Source: Streptomyces sp. NBC_00271
Lineage (GTDB): Bacteria; Actinomycetota; Actinomycetes; Streptomycetales; Streptomycetaceae
DNA: 64,000 nt
Reading direction: 5' to 3'
Assembly: GCF_036178845.1 (NCBI RefSeq)
Contig: NZ_CP108070.1
Span: 1,426,001-1,490,000 of the forward strand
Under the pieces are notes generated by a model, which did not search any database, was not told the origin of the DNA, and was given only the letters and a program-made list of their open reading frames with translations. The stretch's first letter is position 1. Every line of letters begins with the position of its first letter. This document shows, one piece after another, positions 28,464 to 37,665 of the stretch. Both the position numbers and the translations under genes were made by a program.

Positions 28464-28499
28464 CGCAGGCGAAGCCTTTGAACTGGGAGGACGACGGTC

Positions 28500-28829
28500 A
28501 TGCGGATCACGGTGCTGACGGTTCCAGACTGCCCGAACGCGCCCCTGGTGCAAGAACGGATCCGGGCCGCGCTGGCCGGGCGGGCCGCTGAGGTCAAGGC
28601 GGTCGAGGTGCGCGACGCCGCGGAGGCGGCCCGGTGGGGCATGACCGGCTCGCCCACGGTGCTCATCGATGGGATCGACCCGTTCGCGCAGGCCGGAATG
28701 GGGCCGAGCGTGTCGTGCCGGATCTACCGGCACGCGGGCGGGACCGCGGACGGGGCACCGAGCGTGGAGAACCTCCGCCAGGCCCTGGGCACCGACGGCA
28801 TCCCCGAAGCGGTGGAAACGGGCTGCTGA
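28500..28829 (+). CDS. Thioredoxin-like small protein under MerR control
   Basis: 109 aa with GGGAGG upstream. It starts MRITVLTVPDCPNAPLVQER, where a CPNA motif sits at the usual active-site position of thioredoxin-like proteins but lacks the second Cys. It continues with GMTGSPTVLIDG (the cis-Pro loop). A single Cys (SVSCRIYRH) and a C-terminal G-C follow. Relatives are often labelled alkylmercury-lyase-like, but I see no MerB catalytic arrangement. Regulation by the divergent MerR protein suggests metal or thiol stress. Confidence 0.75.
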   Translation: MRITVLTVPDCPNAPLVQERIRAALAGRAAEVKAVEVRDAAEAARWGMTGSPTVLIDGIDPFAQAGMGPSVSCRIYRHAGGTADGAPSVENLRQALGTDGIPEAVETGC

Positions 28830-28849
28830 GAGTCGGACCAGCTCGATCC

Positions 28850-28889
28850 GCTCGGCCGGGCCGGACGCGGGCGGCGGGCCCGGCCGAGC
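28850..28889 (+). terminator. Hairpin terminator
   Basis: A perfect 13-bp inverted repeat, GCTCGGCCGGGCC (28850-28862) and GGCCCGGCCGAGC (28877-28889), lies 21 bp after the stop of the thioredoxin-like gene. Nothing else is recognised up to 29118. Confidence 0.75.
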
Positions 28890-29118
28890 GTGGGCTGCGG
28901 GCGGTGCACCAGGCGGTGGTTCTCGGTGCGGACCTGGTCCAGCACTCGTGGGAGGGCCTCGAACGCGTCGTAGGGCGCGTCATCGTCTTGCCATCAGCCA
29001 TCGCCCCGCCCTCCTTGCTGGACACGGCCCGTCGACAAGTAGCCGACCGAGGTGCTCATTCAGGGTATGCGGCACCACTGACAGTCAGGCCCGACCGCGT
29101 CCAGCGCTGCGCTCGTGA

Positions 29119-29577
29119 TCAGCCGTGGCGAATGCCTTCTCTGCGGCCTCCGCAGACGCAGAGGTCGGGCACCGCCCCGTACCCGCCCTGTTGCGACCGT
29201 ATCGGCGTAATGATCGACACCAGGTACAAGGCCGCCCATCGCCGGTCCTCCTCGGCCGTCGCGGCGCCCAAGACCGTCCCGCGGTCCCGCGCTTCCCGCA
29301 GCAGTTGCTCCGCGCGCTCGCCGACCGCGGGCTCACCACCCCCGGCGGACTGCCGCATGGCCAGCGCACCACCCAGCCGCCCGCTCACCGCGCTGCGGAG
29401 AGCGGGGTCGTGGTCCAGCAGCCTTGCCGGCTGGTCGAGTTCGGCGATCGACGCGTCGTACGCCCGAGGCGGAGCATCTCTTGCGCCCATGGCGGAGGTC
29501 AGCCGCTTGACCCGCTCCGCGGCGTCCGCCGCCAGGGCGCGCAGCCCCTGTACGCCGCCGCTCCCCTCGTCGCTCAC
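29119..29577 (-). pseudogene. Truncated N-terminus of a helical-repeat (TPR/CHAT-like) protein
   Basis: GTG at 29575-29577 with a strong GGGAGG upstream opens a 152-aa frame of helical pairs (GLRALAADAAERVKRL, then LGGALAMRQ, then AEEDRRWAALYLVSI). This resembles the N-terminal repeats of large actinobacterial TPR/CHAT proteins, but the frame ends in a non-family tail after GYGAVPDL. It is either a truncated relic or a short stand-alone protein. Confidence 0.45.
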
Positions 29578-29780
29578 CGACCCCCTGCCTCCCCTCCCGG
29601 ACCTCGACGGCCCTGGGAACCAACGCCACTGCCCCATGGCCCACTTGCGAGACCGGGGCCGACGCCTTGTTCTGCCTGTACGCGAGAGGTCCGCCTCTCC
29701 CCCGTGCGACCGCGCCCGAGATCACCGAGGCGGGGCCCGGACTGCGCGCTCCCTCATCTGCACCGCAAGGTAAATGACTT

Positions 29781-29838
29781 TAATATGAGAAAAGATCAAA
29801 TATCCGATACATTCCCGCACGGGCTGCGTATACAGATC
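29781..29838 (+). promoter_or_regulatory. AT-rich promoter region of the PCP membrane-protein operon
   Basis: A conspicuously AT-rich block (about 29770-29815) with TAATAT at 29781-29786 as a candidate -10, just before the first operon of the biosynthetic cluster. No SARP-type repeats were found here, unlike at 37552 and 42008. Confidence 0.35.
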
Positions 29839-32478
29839 ATGACGTCAGAATCGAAGATCACGTCAAAGGCATCCGGAAGCACTGCCCGCAATGGCCGGGC
29901 AGGCGGCCGTCCCGGCATCGGCGAAGCTGAATTGCTCGCTTCCGATCTCCGAAGACCTGGGCTCCGATCCACCTCACCGTCGCACAACGGGCACCCCGCA
30001 GACCTCGACATGGAACACGCTCTCGCGGAAGTGCTGGCCGAGGTCGTGTGCATCGAGCAGGTACCTGTCGACAGTCACTTCTTCGACGACCTGGGCGCCG
30101 ATTCCCTCGTGATGGCGCATTTCTGCGCGCGGCTGCGGAAGAGGGCGGATCTGCCCTCCGTGTCGATGAAGGAGATCTACCAACATCCCACCGTAAGGGG
30201 CCTGGCGGCTGCGGTACCGGCCCCCACGGCCCCTCAGCCGGCGCCCGCACCGACCCCCGCCCGGCCCTCGCAGGCCATGGGCCCGCCCACCGAAGCGACC
30301 GCGGCGGAATACGTCCTGTGCGGATTCCTTCAGGCCTTCGCCTTCCTCGGCTACACCTGTCTCGTGGCCGTGGCCACCGCATGGGGGTACGAGTGGATCT
30401 CCACCGGGTCGGGCGTGTTCGATGTCTATGTGAGGTCGGTACTGTTCGGCGGCGCCGGTTTCCTCGGGTTGTGCGCCCTTCCCGTCCTCGTGAAGTGGAC
30501 GCTCATCGGGCGGTGGAAGCCGGGGCAGATCCGCATCTGGTCAATGACGTACGTTCGCTTCTGGATCGTCAGGACGCTGATCCGTTCGGATCCGCTGGTG
30601 CTGTTCGTCGGCTCGCCCCTGTACGTGCTCTATCTCCGAGCGCTCGGTGCCGACATCGGGCGGGGAGCCGTGATCCTCTCCCGAAACGTGCCTGTGTGCA
30701 CCGACTTGCTCACCATCGGTGAGGACACCGTCATCCGGAAGGACTCGTTCTTCTCCTGCTATCGCGCCCAGGGGGGCGTGCTCCAGTTGGGCCCGGTCAG
30801 CATCGGGAAGTCGGTGCTCGTCAGCGAGGCCACGGTGATCGACATCCGGACAGCGCTGGGTGACGGAGCCCAGCTCGCCCATGCCTCCTCGTTGCACAGC
30901 GGGCAGGTTGTGTCCGACGGCGAGCACTGGCACGGATCACCGGCACAGCGCACCGAGACGAATTTCCAGGTCGTCGGCGAGATGCCGCACGCCACGCTCC
31001 GCAGAGCCCTGCACAGTGTCCTGCAGTTGGCGGGCGCATTGTTCTTGTGCGTGCCGCTCGTCGTCGGTGGCACAGTCATGTTGCTGGTCGCGGTTCCGCA
31101 GTTCAACACGCTCATCGAGCCGGGGCCCTCGGCCTTCACCAGCGGCACGTTCTATCGCGATGCCGCGGTGGCTGCCGCCGTGCTGGTCTTCGGCGGTGTG
31201 GCGCTCGGCCTCCTGCTCATCACCCTGCTGCCCCGTGTGCTCCGTCGCGCCGTCGTACCGGGCCGCGACTACCCCTTGTACGGATGGCACCACTCAGTGC
31301 ACCGAGCTGTCGCGCGTCTTACCAACAGGCGATTCCTCACCCGCTTGTTCGGTGACAGTTCCTGCATCGTCCACTATTTGCGCAGCATCGGCTACGACTT
31401 CTCCCCCATCGAGCAGACAGGGTCGAATTTCGGTTGCGACGTGAGGCACGAGAGCCCGTTCATGAGCTCGGTCGGCAGCGGAACGATGGTGGCGGACGGC
31501 CTGTCGATCGTGAATGCCGACTTCTCCAGTACAGCGTTCCGGGTCTCCCGGGCACCGATCGGGGCCCACAGCTTCCTGGGAAACCGCATCGCCTATCCGG
31601 CGCGGACACGCGCCGGCGACAACTGCCTTCTGGCGACGAAGGTCATGGTCCCCGTCGACGGCAAGCTCCGGGAAGGCGTGGGTCTGCTGGGCTCACCCAG
31701 CTTCGAGATCCCCCGGTCGGTCCTGCGCGACAGTCGGTTCGACCAATTGGCCAGCGGCGAAGAGCTTCGCCGTGGCCTCGCGGCGAAGAACAAGCACAAC
31801 GCGGCCACCATGGGCTGGTACCTGCTGGTGCGGTGGATCTACGTTCTGGTTGCCGCACTGCTCGCCGCCGGCGCTGTCGACACCTACGCACGTCTGGGCG
31901 CGCTTGCTCTCGCGCTGGCCGATGTGCTCGTTCTGGTTTTCACCGCGGTGTACTTCGTGCTGGTCGAGCGTGTCCTCACCGCGGTGCGCTGTCCAGGCCC
32001 CCTGTACTGCTCGATCTACGATCCCCGGTTCTGGTGGCGCGAGCGCTATTGGAAGGTGCCGTCGGAGACCTATCTGCGCATCTTCAACGGCACTCCGTTC
32101 AAGAACGTGATCTGGCGATTGCTGGGCGTCCGGATCGGGCGCAGGGTTTTCGACGACGGCTGCTACGTGACCGAGCGGCGGATGGTGTCCATCGGTGACG
32201 CGTGCGCTCTGAACGCGGGAAGCATCATCCAGTGCCACTCGCAGGAGGACGGGACCTTCAAGTCCGACAGCATCACGCTCGGCCGCGGCTGCACGGTCGG
32301 TGTCGGTGCGCTGGTCCACTACGGCGTGACAGTGGGCGACGGCGCGGTGCTCGCCCCGGACTCCTTCCTCATGAAAGGGGAGGTCGTTCCCTCGCACTCC
32401 TGGTGGGGCGGCAATCCGGCCCGGGAGCTGGATCAGGGCTGCGACCAGGGCTGTGACCAGGCAGAAAGGTGCAGCTGA
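29839..32478 (+). CDS. Stand-alone PCP plus Pls-type terminal membrane domains
   Basis: 879 aa from the ATG at 29839 (an in-frame ATG at 29785 is possible). Residues about 55-140 form a peptidyl carrier domain with the phosphopantetheine Ser at about residue 89 (DDLGADSLVMAHF). About 700 residues follow that match the NRPS terminal domain of epsilon-poly-lysine synthetase: three pairs of membrane helices alternating with soluble domains carrying hexapeptide-like turns (LGADIGRGAVI; VRIGRRVFDDGCYVT; SWWGGNPARE). In Pls these domains build iso-peptide homopolymers. Here the adenylation domain is absent, so loading must occur in trans. It overlaps the next gene by one base (TGATG). Confidence 0.85.
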   Translation: MTSESKITSKASGSTARNGRAGGRPGIGEAELLASDLRRPGLRSTSPSHNGHPADLDMEHALAEVLAEVVCIEQVPVDSHFFDDLGADSLVMAHFCARLRKRADLPSVSMKEIYQHPTVRGLAAAVPAPTAPQPAPAPTPARPSQAMGPPTEATAAEYVLCGFLQAFAFLGYTCLVAVATAWGYEWISTGSGVFDVYVRSVLFGGAGFLGLCALPVLVKWTLIGRWKPGQIRIWSMTYVRFWIVRTLIRSDPLVLFVGSPLYVLYLRALGADIGRGAVILSRNVPVCTDLLTIGEDTVIRKDSFFSCYRAQGGVLQLGPVSIGKSVLVSEATVIDIRTALGDGAQLAHASSLHSGQVVSDGEHWHGSPAQRTETNFQVVGEMPHATLRRALHSVLQLAGALFLCVPLVVGGTVMLLVAVPQFNTLIEPGPSAFTSGTFYRDAAVAAAVLVFGGVALGLLLITLLPRVLRRAVVPGRDYPLYGWHHSVHRAVARLTNRRFLTRLFGDSSCIVHYLRSIGYDFSPIEQTGSNFGCDVRHESPFMSSVGSGTMVADGLSIVNADFSSTAFRVSRAPIGAHSFLGNRIAYPARTRAGDNCLLATKVMVPVDGKLREGVGLLGSPSFEIPRSVLRDSRFDQLASGEELRRGLAAKNKHNAATMGWYLLVRWIYVLVAALLAAGAVDTYARLGALALALADVLVLVFTAVYFVLVERVLTAVRCPGPLYCSIYDPRFWWRERYWKVPSETYLRIFNGTPFKNVIWRLLGVRIGRRVFDDGCYVTERRMVSIGDACALNAGSIIQCHSQEDGTFKSDSITLGRGCTVGVGALVHYGVTVGDGAVLAPDSFLMKGEVVPSHSWWGGNPARELDQGCDQGCDQAERCS

Positions 32479-32894
32479 TGACCGTCGCACCCGACGTCAA
32501 TGTGGTCCAGCCCAACGACGAGGACTTCTGGCAGTCCGTTGTCAGCCGCGGCGACGTCACCAACCTTCCGCGCTGGCCCCGCACGCCGGTCGAGAACATC
32601 GGCGTGTTCGATCCGTCCCTCGACAATGCGGCAACCTCGCGCTGCTGTCTGGAGCAGTCCTGCGCCATGGGGCACATCACCGTGCACGACGACGCCGGGG
32701 AAGTGATCCGCCTCAGCGACCCACTCGTGCTCCACATATCGCTGCGGCACCTGACACCAACGACTCTGTCCTCCCCCTTCGGCCTGGGGGCACTCGATCT
32801 GGCCGTCGGCAAGTACGTCTACGACAAGGTCGCCGACTCCGAAGAACTGCACGTCGTCGACGACTTCTTCCACCAGCTGAACCGTTTCGGATGA
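32478..32894 (+). CDS. Shrunken SbnB/ornithine cyclodeaminase-like protein
   Basis: 138 aa; the ATG overlaps the previous stop. The C-terminal half aligns with the SbnB-like protein of this cluster (49911-50930): LVLHISLRHLTP matches VVLHLSLRDLAP, and SSPFGLGALDLAVGKYVYDK matches FSPFGLGVLDLAVGKWVHDR. The roughly 60 residues between these blocks and the whole NAD-binding Rossmann part are missing. It cannot be an active dehydrogenase. The frame is intact and well placed, so it is either a relic kept by chance or a small protein with a new role. Confidence 0.7.
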   Translation: MTVAPDVNVVQPNDEDFWQSVVSRGDVTNLPRWPRTPVENIGVFDPSLDNAATSRCCLEQSCAMGHITVHDDAGEVIRLSDPLVLHISLRHLTPTTLSSPFGLGALDLAVGKYVYDKVADSEELHVVDDFFHQLNRFG

Positions 32895-32946
32895 GCGGCA
32901 CGGCAGCCCACGGCGCCACGCCGCGCATCAAACCACGGAGGCCATC

Positions 32947-33975
32947 GTGCCAGTCATCTCCGAGCCCTACAGCTTCAATGAGGAGGACCTCTACGTCGAC
33001 CTGCAGCCGATCTTCGGGCAGCCGCTGTTCCTGAAATGCGAGGGCTTCAACTTCGCAGGCTCCATCAAGCTGAAGCCGGCCAGGGAGATGGTCAAGGCCG
33101 CGGAACGGGCAGGGGTCCTGACGCCCGAATCGGTCCTGCTGGAGTCCTCATCCGGCAACATGGGCGTGGCCCTGAGCGTGATAGCGGCCAGCAAGGGCTA
33201 CCGGCTTCTGTGCGTGACGGACTCGCGTTGCAACCTGCAGACCCGGTTGTTGATGGAGGCACTCGGAGCCCAGGTCCACATCGTCACCCAGCCCAGCCCG
33301 CACGATGGTTTCCTCGGAGCTCGCCTCGACTACATCCGCAGGCTTTGCAGACAGGACCAACGTTATGTGTGGCTGAGCCAGTACACCAACGCCAACAACT
33401 GGAAGGCGCACTACCAGACAACGGCACCGGCCATCGCGCGCACGTTCCCTGACCTTGACGTCCTGTTCGTCGGGGCGGGCACGACCGGAACGCTCATGGG
33501 CTGTGCCCGTTGGTTCAGGCATTGGCATCGCCTCGTGCGGATTGTGGCGGTCGACCCTCTGGGCTCGGTCTCCTTCGGCGGAGCACCTGGCCGCCGGATG
33601 CTCCCCGGCCTGGGCATGAGCATGCGACCACCGCTGCTCGACTCGTCGTACGTGGACGAGGCGATACAGGTCGAGGAGGCCGACACCATCCGGGCCTGCC
33701 ACAGCCTGGCCAGACATGGCTTCCTCTTCGGCGGCTCCACGGGCACCGTGGTCAGCGGGGCGATCGACTGGCTGACCCGACATGACACACCCTCCCTCAC
33801 CACGGTGGCCATAGCCCCGGACCTCGGAGAGCGCTATCTCGAGACCATCTACCAAGCCAACTGGGTCCGTGATCTCTACGGCAACGATGTTCTGCCGACC
33901 GCCACGCAGCCTCTCGCTGACGCCCGCGAAGCCCGCAGGGCGCCATCGGCGAGATCGCCCGGCAGACGACGGTAG
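32947..33975 (+). CDS. SbnA-like PLP enzyme (Dap precursor synthase), divergent paralogue
   Basis: 342 aa from a GTG with GGAGG upstream. It is a cysteine-synthase-fold PLP enzyme: the Lys that binds PLP is about residue 41 in FAGSIKLKPA, the substrate loop is ESSSGNMGVAL, and the phosphate loop is GAGTTGTLMG. By similarity to SbnA it would join O-phosphoserine and glutamate to N-(2-amino-2-carboxyethyl)glutamate, the precursor of 2,3-diaminopropionate. It is clearly different from the duplicated SbnA-like pair at 42057 and 50945. It closes the operon with the PCP membrane protein. Confidence 0.85.
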   Translation: MPVISEPYSFNEEDLYVDLQPIFGQPLFLKCEGFNFAGSIKLKPAREMVKAAERAGVLTPESVLLESSSGNMGVALSVIAASKGYRLLCVTDSRCNLQTRLLMEALGAQVHIVTQPSPHDGFLGARLDYIRRLCRQDQRYVWLSQYTNANNWKAHYQTTAPAIARTFPDLDVLFVGAGTTGTLMGCARWFRHWHRLVRIVAVDPLGSVSFGGAPGRRMLPGLGMSMRPPLLDSSYVDEAIQVEEADTIRACHSLARHGFLFGGSTGTVVSGAIDWLTRHDTPSLTTVAIAPDLGERYLETIYQANWVRDLYGNDVLPTATQPLADAREARRAPSARSPGRRR

Positions 33976-34693
33976 GCGTCGCAAACGGATGTCACCACTG
34001 TCACGGCCGTCAGTACGAGGCCGGTGCCCCCGGGGAACGGCGCGGGCGTCTCCGCCATGGCCACGGGCCATCGCGCAGACGATCTACAGACCAGGCCAAA
34101 CCTGCGCCCCCCGTGCAGCCGTTCCCGGTGCGGCCGACGCAACGGCTGGAAGAAGAACACCTCCCAGGAGATCCTGCCCGCCGGGGAGGTGGTGCGGCGG
34201 ATGACGCGGGACGCCGACGCCCGTCTCGCCCGACGGTCTTCGCAGACCGCCGCGTCCACCGGCTGAGCCGGCACCTTCGCGCAGGCGTCCCGCCGGTGGC
34301 CGGAACCTCGTATTCCCACGCCGTGGCCACCCGTCCGGCACTCCCGCCCGTACGACGCTCCCTCGCGACCTCTCCGACGAAGCCCCGCTGGGTCGGAGCG
34401 CAGGGGGCAGCCGCTGCCGAGGTGGACTCGTCGGTCACCACCGCGCAGCACTCATGGGCCACGTCTTCACCCGCGCCGGGCAGGCCGCGCACGCCTACGT
34501 CCTGGCTCCACGCGGACACGGTCGGGGCGCGCTCGGCCTCGCGGGCGGCGCGCTGGTGCCGGCCGGGACGGCATGGGGCCGCAGGGCCGCGGGCTGACGA
34601 ACGGCGAACACGGGAAACGCCGACCGCCGCCCGGTGCGCTGCCGGGCGGCGTCGGGGTCGAGCGCGGTGCGCGGTCAACAGGCGTGGGCAGGC
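33976..34693. other. Gap of about 720 bp without an assigned gene
   Basis: It lies between convergent units. A plus frame near 34454-34600 (ALMGHVFTRAGQAAHAYVL) has weak coding character and may be a relic, but no family is recognised. Confidence 0.35.
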
Positions 34694-36058
34694 TCAGCCG
34701 ACGGGGTCGCCGTCGAGCTGCTCCTGGGGGTCGACATCCCCGGCCGGTGCGGCCTCGCTCGTGGCCGCGGGCCGCCGGTCGAGCCCGAGCACGAGCGGTA
34801 CGGCCAGCACGCTGATCGCGGTGAGGAACACCCAGGGCAGCGCCGCACCGCCCTCCAACAGCGCTGTGAGCAGCGCCGGGGCGACGGCACCGCCGACCGA
34901 CCAGGACAGCTGGTAGACGCCCAGATAGCGGCCCCGTAGATGCTCGGGTGCCATCACCACGCTCAGTTCGCTGGTCGGCGGCGAGCCGAGCATCTCGGCC
35001 ACGGTGTAGAGCACCATCGCGATCAGCAGCCCGGCGATCACCGCCCAGCCGGGCAGCACGAGCAGCGTGCCGAAGACGACGAACGCCGCCGCGTTGAACA
35101 GCAGGGCCAGCACCAGCACCGTCACCGGCCTGCGAGCCTCGATCCACCGGCTGGCGAGCGTCTGGAGCAGCGCAACCATGGCCGCGTTCAGCACGACGAA
35201 CACGCCGACGATCCAGGCGCCGACATCGAGGTCGTCCACCGCGTAGACGGCGAGCAGCACCGTGATCACCGTGGAGGAGAAGACGAAGGAGATGTTCGTC
35301 GCGACCAGCCGCAGATACCGAGTGTCCTTCAGCACGGTGCGATAGCCGCCCGAGGGTTGTCCAGTGGTTTCGCCCGCGGCCTGCTCCGGCTCGGCGGGCT
35401 TCGGCTCCGCGGGCCCGGCGCCGGCCGCCTCGCTCGTGTCCGCGCCCCGCAAGGTGAACACGAGCCAGCCTGCGACGGCGAAGGTGACCACGTTGATCAC
35501 CATGACCGCCCGCAGCCCGGCGACGGTGCCGATGCTCAGGGCCACCGCGGACGCGGCGCCGCCGAAACCGACGCCGACATTGCGCAGGGCACGGACGAAG
35601 CCGAACCAGCGGGCCCGCTCGACGCCCCGGGCGACCAGCACGGTGAGCGGACTGTTGCCCATCCAGAAGGCGGTGGAACCCAGTTGCACCACGAACTGCC
35701 ACAGCACGATCTGCCAGGCCGCGTGCGAGAACAGGAAACCGATGAATCCGGCCACCGAAATCCAGTTACCCGCAGCGACCACGGTGCGCGGACCGTATTT
35801 GTCCAACAGGCGCCCGATGAAGAGCGGAAAGGGCAGGACGAGCAGCTGACCGACGGTCAGCGCGGCACCGACGGCGACCAGCGACAGCGACGTCGTCTTC
35901 ACGAAGAAGACGACGGTGAACGCCACCACCAACCCGTTTCCCAGGCTGTCGATCAGATTGGCCGTGACGAATCGGCCTTTTCCCGCGAGATCCGGCAGAC
36001 CCCAGGCCGTCTGAATCCGCCGCCACGCCGAAGGCGCGGGGGAAGGCTGCGGCATCAT
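34694..36058 (-). CDS. MFS transporter, probable product exporter
   Basis: 454 aa with 12 predicted membrane helices. The loop 2-3 motif reads IGRLLDKYGPRTVV, and a long charged central loop (A-E-P-K-P-A-E-P-E-Q region) separates the halves. It follows the permuted ATP-grasp-like gene by 9 bp on the same strand, so the two form one operon. Within the cluster it most likely exports the product and gives self-resistance (inference). Confidence 0.9.
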   Translation of the reverse strand: MMPQPSPAPSAWRRIQTAWGLPDLAGKGRFVTANLIDSLGNGLVVAFTVVFFVKTTSLSLVAVGAALTVGQLLVLPFPLFIGRLLDKYGPRTVVAAGNWISVAGFIGFLFSHAAWQIVLWQFVVQLGSTAFWMGNSPLTVLVARGVERARWFGFVRALRNVGVGFGGAASAVALSIGTVAGLRAVMVINVVTFAVAGWLVFTLRGADTSEAAGAGPAEPKPAEPEQAAGETTGQPSGGYRTVLKDTRYLRLVATNISFVFSSTVITVLLAVYAVDDLDVGAWIVGVFVVLNAAMVALLQTLASRWIEARRPVTVLVLALLFNAAAFVVFGTLLVLPGWAVIAGLLIAMVLYTVAEMLGSPPTSELSVVMAPEHLRGRYLGVYQLSWSVGGAVAPALLTALLEGGAALPWVFLTAISVLAVPLVLGLDRRPAATSEAAPAGDVDPQEQLDGDPVG

Positions 36059-36067
36059 GACTTCTCG

Positions 36068-37474
36068 TTACTTCGCTGCATCGGCAGGCAATTCGCCCGC
36101 GGCAGGCACTTCGCCCCCGGCGGGCAGCTCGCTCTGATGGAAGACGGCTGCGCTGCACGCCTTGGCATGCGCCGCGATGGAGATGATGCTGCCCGAACCG
36201 GCCGGCACCACCTTGGCATATGCTCCTGCCCAACCATGCGGGGTGTAGAACATGCCATAGGCCGCATGCCATTCCTCGGTTTCCCCGGATACCGGGTCCA
36301 CCACAAGCTCAGGCCGGGGAATCACTCTCTGTTGTACGACACATCCCTCGGCGGCGGAGTTCTCCAGAGCCCGCCGCCACGTGGCGTCGTCCGTTTCCCA
36401 GCCCACCACGGCGCCGACTCCGCCGCCGCGCGCGTTGACCTTCAGGATCAACTGCTCGCGCCGCTCCAGGCATTCGTCCACGAGGTCGGTGTCAGTCTTG
36501 AGCACGTCGGTGTTGATCAGTCGGGTCCAGGGCAGCACCCGGTCGATGAGCCGGCACTCGTCGTCGCTGAGGTTGCGCCGCCGCACCGGGTCCGAAAGCA
36601 GCGCCATACCGGCCTTGTTGGCGAACATGTTGCTGGAAAACGGCGTCCACAGCAGTGTCCCGCCCGCCCGATGCGCACGCAGCAGGGGTGCGACCAGGTC
36701 CCAGCCGTCGGGTTCCTCGGCGATCTGGTCCGGGACGAAGGTGCGGTAGACCACGTCGATCTTCGTGTCCCCGAGGTAGAGCGCCCCGCCGCGTTCGTGC
36801 ACGTCTGAGACCTCAGCCACCAGGATGTCGAGGCCCGCCGAGCGCAGTGCGGACTGGAAGTTGAGCGCGAGCTCGCCGTAGTCCTTCAAACCGCCACGCC
36901 ATTCCAGCATGGCCACCACCGGCTGGCGCCCGGGTGCCACCTGGGCACCGAAGCGGCGCAGCGCCTCCACCACGGCGCGAACGGGATGCACGTAGCCGAG
37001 CCGGTTCCGGCGCGCGAAGTCGGCAAAGCCGTCGATCTCCATCATCGACCGGGAGATTTCACTCGCAAGGGCCCAGCCACCGGCCTCGCTCCCCAGATTG
37101 GTTTCGAGGAGCTTGAATGAAGTGCCGTCGTGGTACATGTCGGCCCGGCCATAGCGGGGTGGCAGTACGTCACCACCGAACCGCCGTATCGCTTCCCAGT
37201 GGCCGTCGCTGATACCGAGCACCGACCGGAATGCGTCCAGATCGCCGCCGAACATCCGGTCCGGCAAGGAAAATTGTATTTCGACGAGGTGCTGCAGGTC
37301 ATCGGCGAACTCGCGAATCTCACGCTCGGCGACGAAGAGGGGTCTGGCCAAATACTCGCCATGCCAAGGTGCGAGCGTCGGGAAGTCCTTGACGTGCTGG
37401 GCGACCGTGGGCAAGGCGCTGCCTGGCGTGCGGAACTCCTCGTTGTACTGGGCTGTTACGCGCTCCGCCGACAT
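36068..37474 (-). CDS. Circularly permuted ATP-grasp-like ligase
   Basis: 468 aa from the ATG at 37472-37474 (GGAG upstream), first gene of the operon. The sequence has the block order of permuted type 2 ATP-grasp proteins such as glutathionylspermidine-synthetase relatives: FKLLETNLGSEAGGW early, and the ATP-binding LILKVNARGGGVGAVVGW late. These enzymes form amide bonds through an acyl phosphate. In this cluster it could join an amino acid or the peptide to an amine. Assignment to a named subfamily is not possible by eye. Three SARP-like repeats lie upstream. Confidence 0.6.
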   Translation of the reverse strand: MSAERVTAQYNEEFRTPGSALPTVAQHVKDFPTLAPWHGEYLARPLFVAEREIREFADDLQHLVEIQFSLPDRMFGGDLDAFRSVLGISDGHWEAIRRFGGDVLPPRYGRADMYHDGTSFKLLETNLGSEAGGWALASEISRSMMEIDGFADFARRNRLGYVHPVRAVVEALRRFGAQVAPGRQPVVAMLEWRGGLKDYGELALNFQSALRSAGLDILVAEVSDVHERGGALYLGDTKIDVVYRTFVPDQIAEEPDGWDLVAPLLRAHRAGGTLLWTPFSSNMFANKAGMALLSDPVRRRNLSDDECRLIDRVLPWTRLINTDVLKTDTDLVDECLERREQLILKVNARGGGVGAVVGWETDDATWRRALENSAAEGCVVQQRVIPRPELVVDPVSGETEEWHAAYGMFYTPHGWAGAYAKVVPAGSGSIISIAAHAKACSAAVFHQSELPAGGEVPAAGELPADAAK

Positions 37475-37551
37475 GTAGTCTCCGCTCCCGCTCGCTGGTG
37501 ACTGGGCCTCACGGCCCGCAGGGGTCACTGTTTCACCCCGGTCTCCAGTGC

Positions 37552-37580
37552 GACTCAATTGCGGCTCAATTGCGGCCCAA
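37552..37580 (-). promoter_or_regulatory. Three SARP-type direct repeats
   Basis: On the plus strand CTCAATTGCGG occurs twice and then CCCAATTATCG, starting at 37554, 37565 and 37576, exactly 11 bp apart. Read on the minus strand they are TTGGGCC, TTGAGCC and TTGAGTC, the spacing and shape bound by SARP activators. They lie 78 bp before the minus-strand ligase/MFS operon. Confidence 0.65.
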
Positions 37581-37665
37581 TTATCGTCAACGACCCCTGT
37601 GGACACTGAACATCTGTGTTAAGACTAGAATACTTGAACACCCGAAAAACAATAGTTCTGCAGCC

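Noticed and set aside
29125..29838. A longer start for the PCP membrane protein
   Set aside because: The upstream part is a shadow of the minus-strand helical-repeat gene and crosses an AT-rich promoter-like block.
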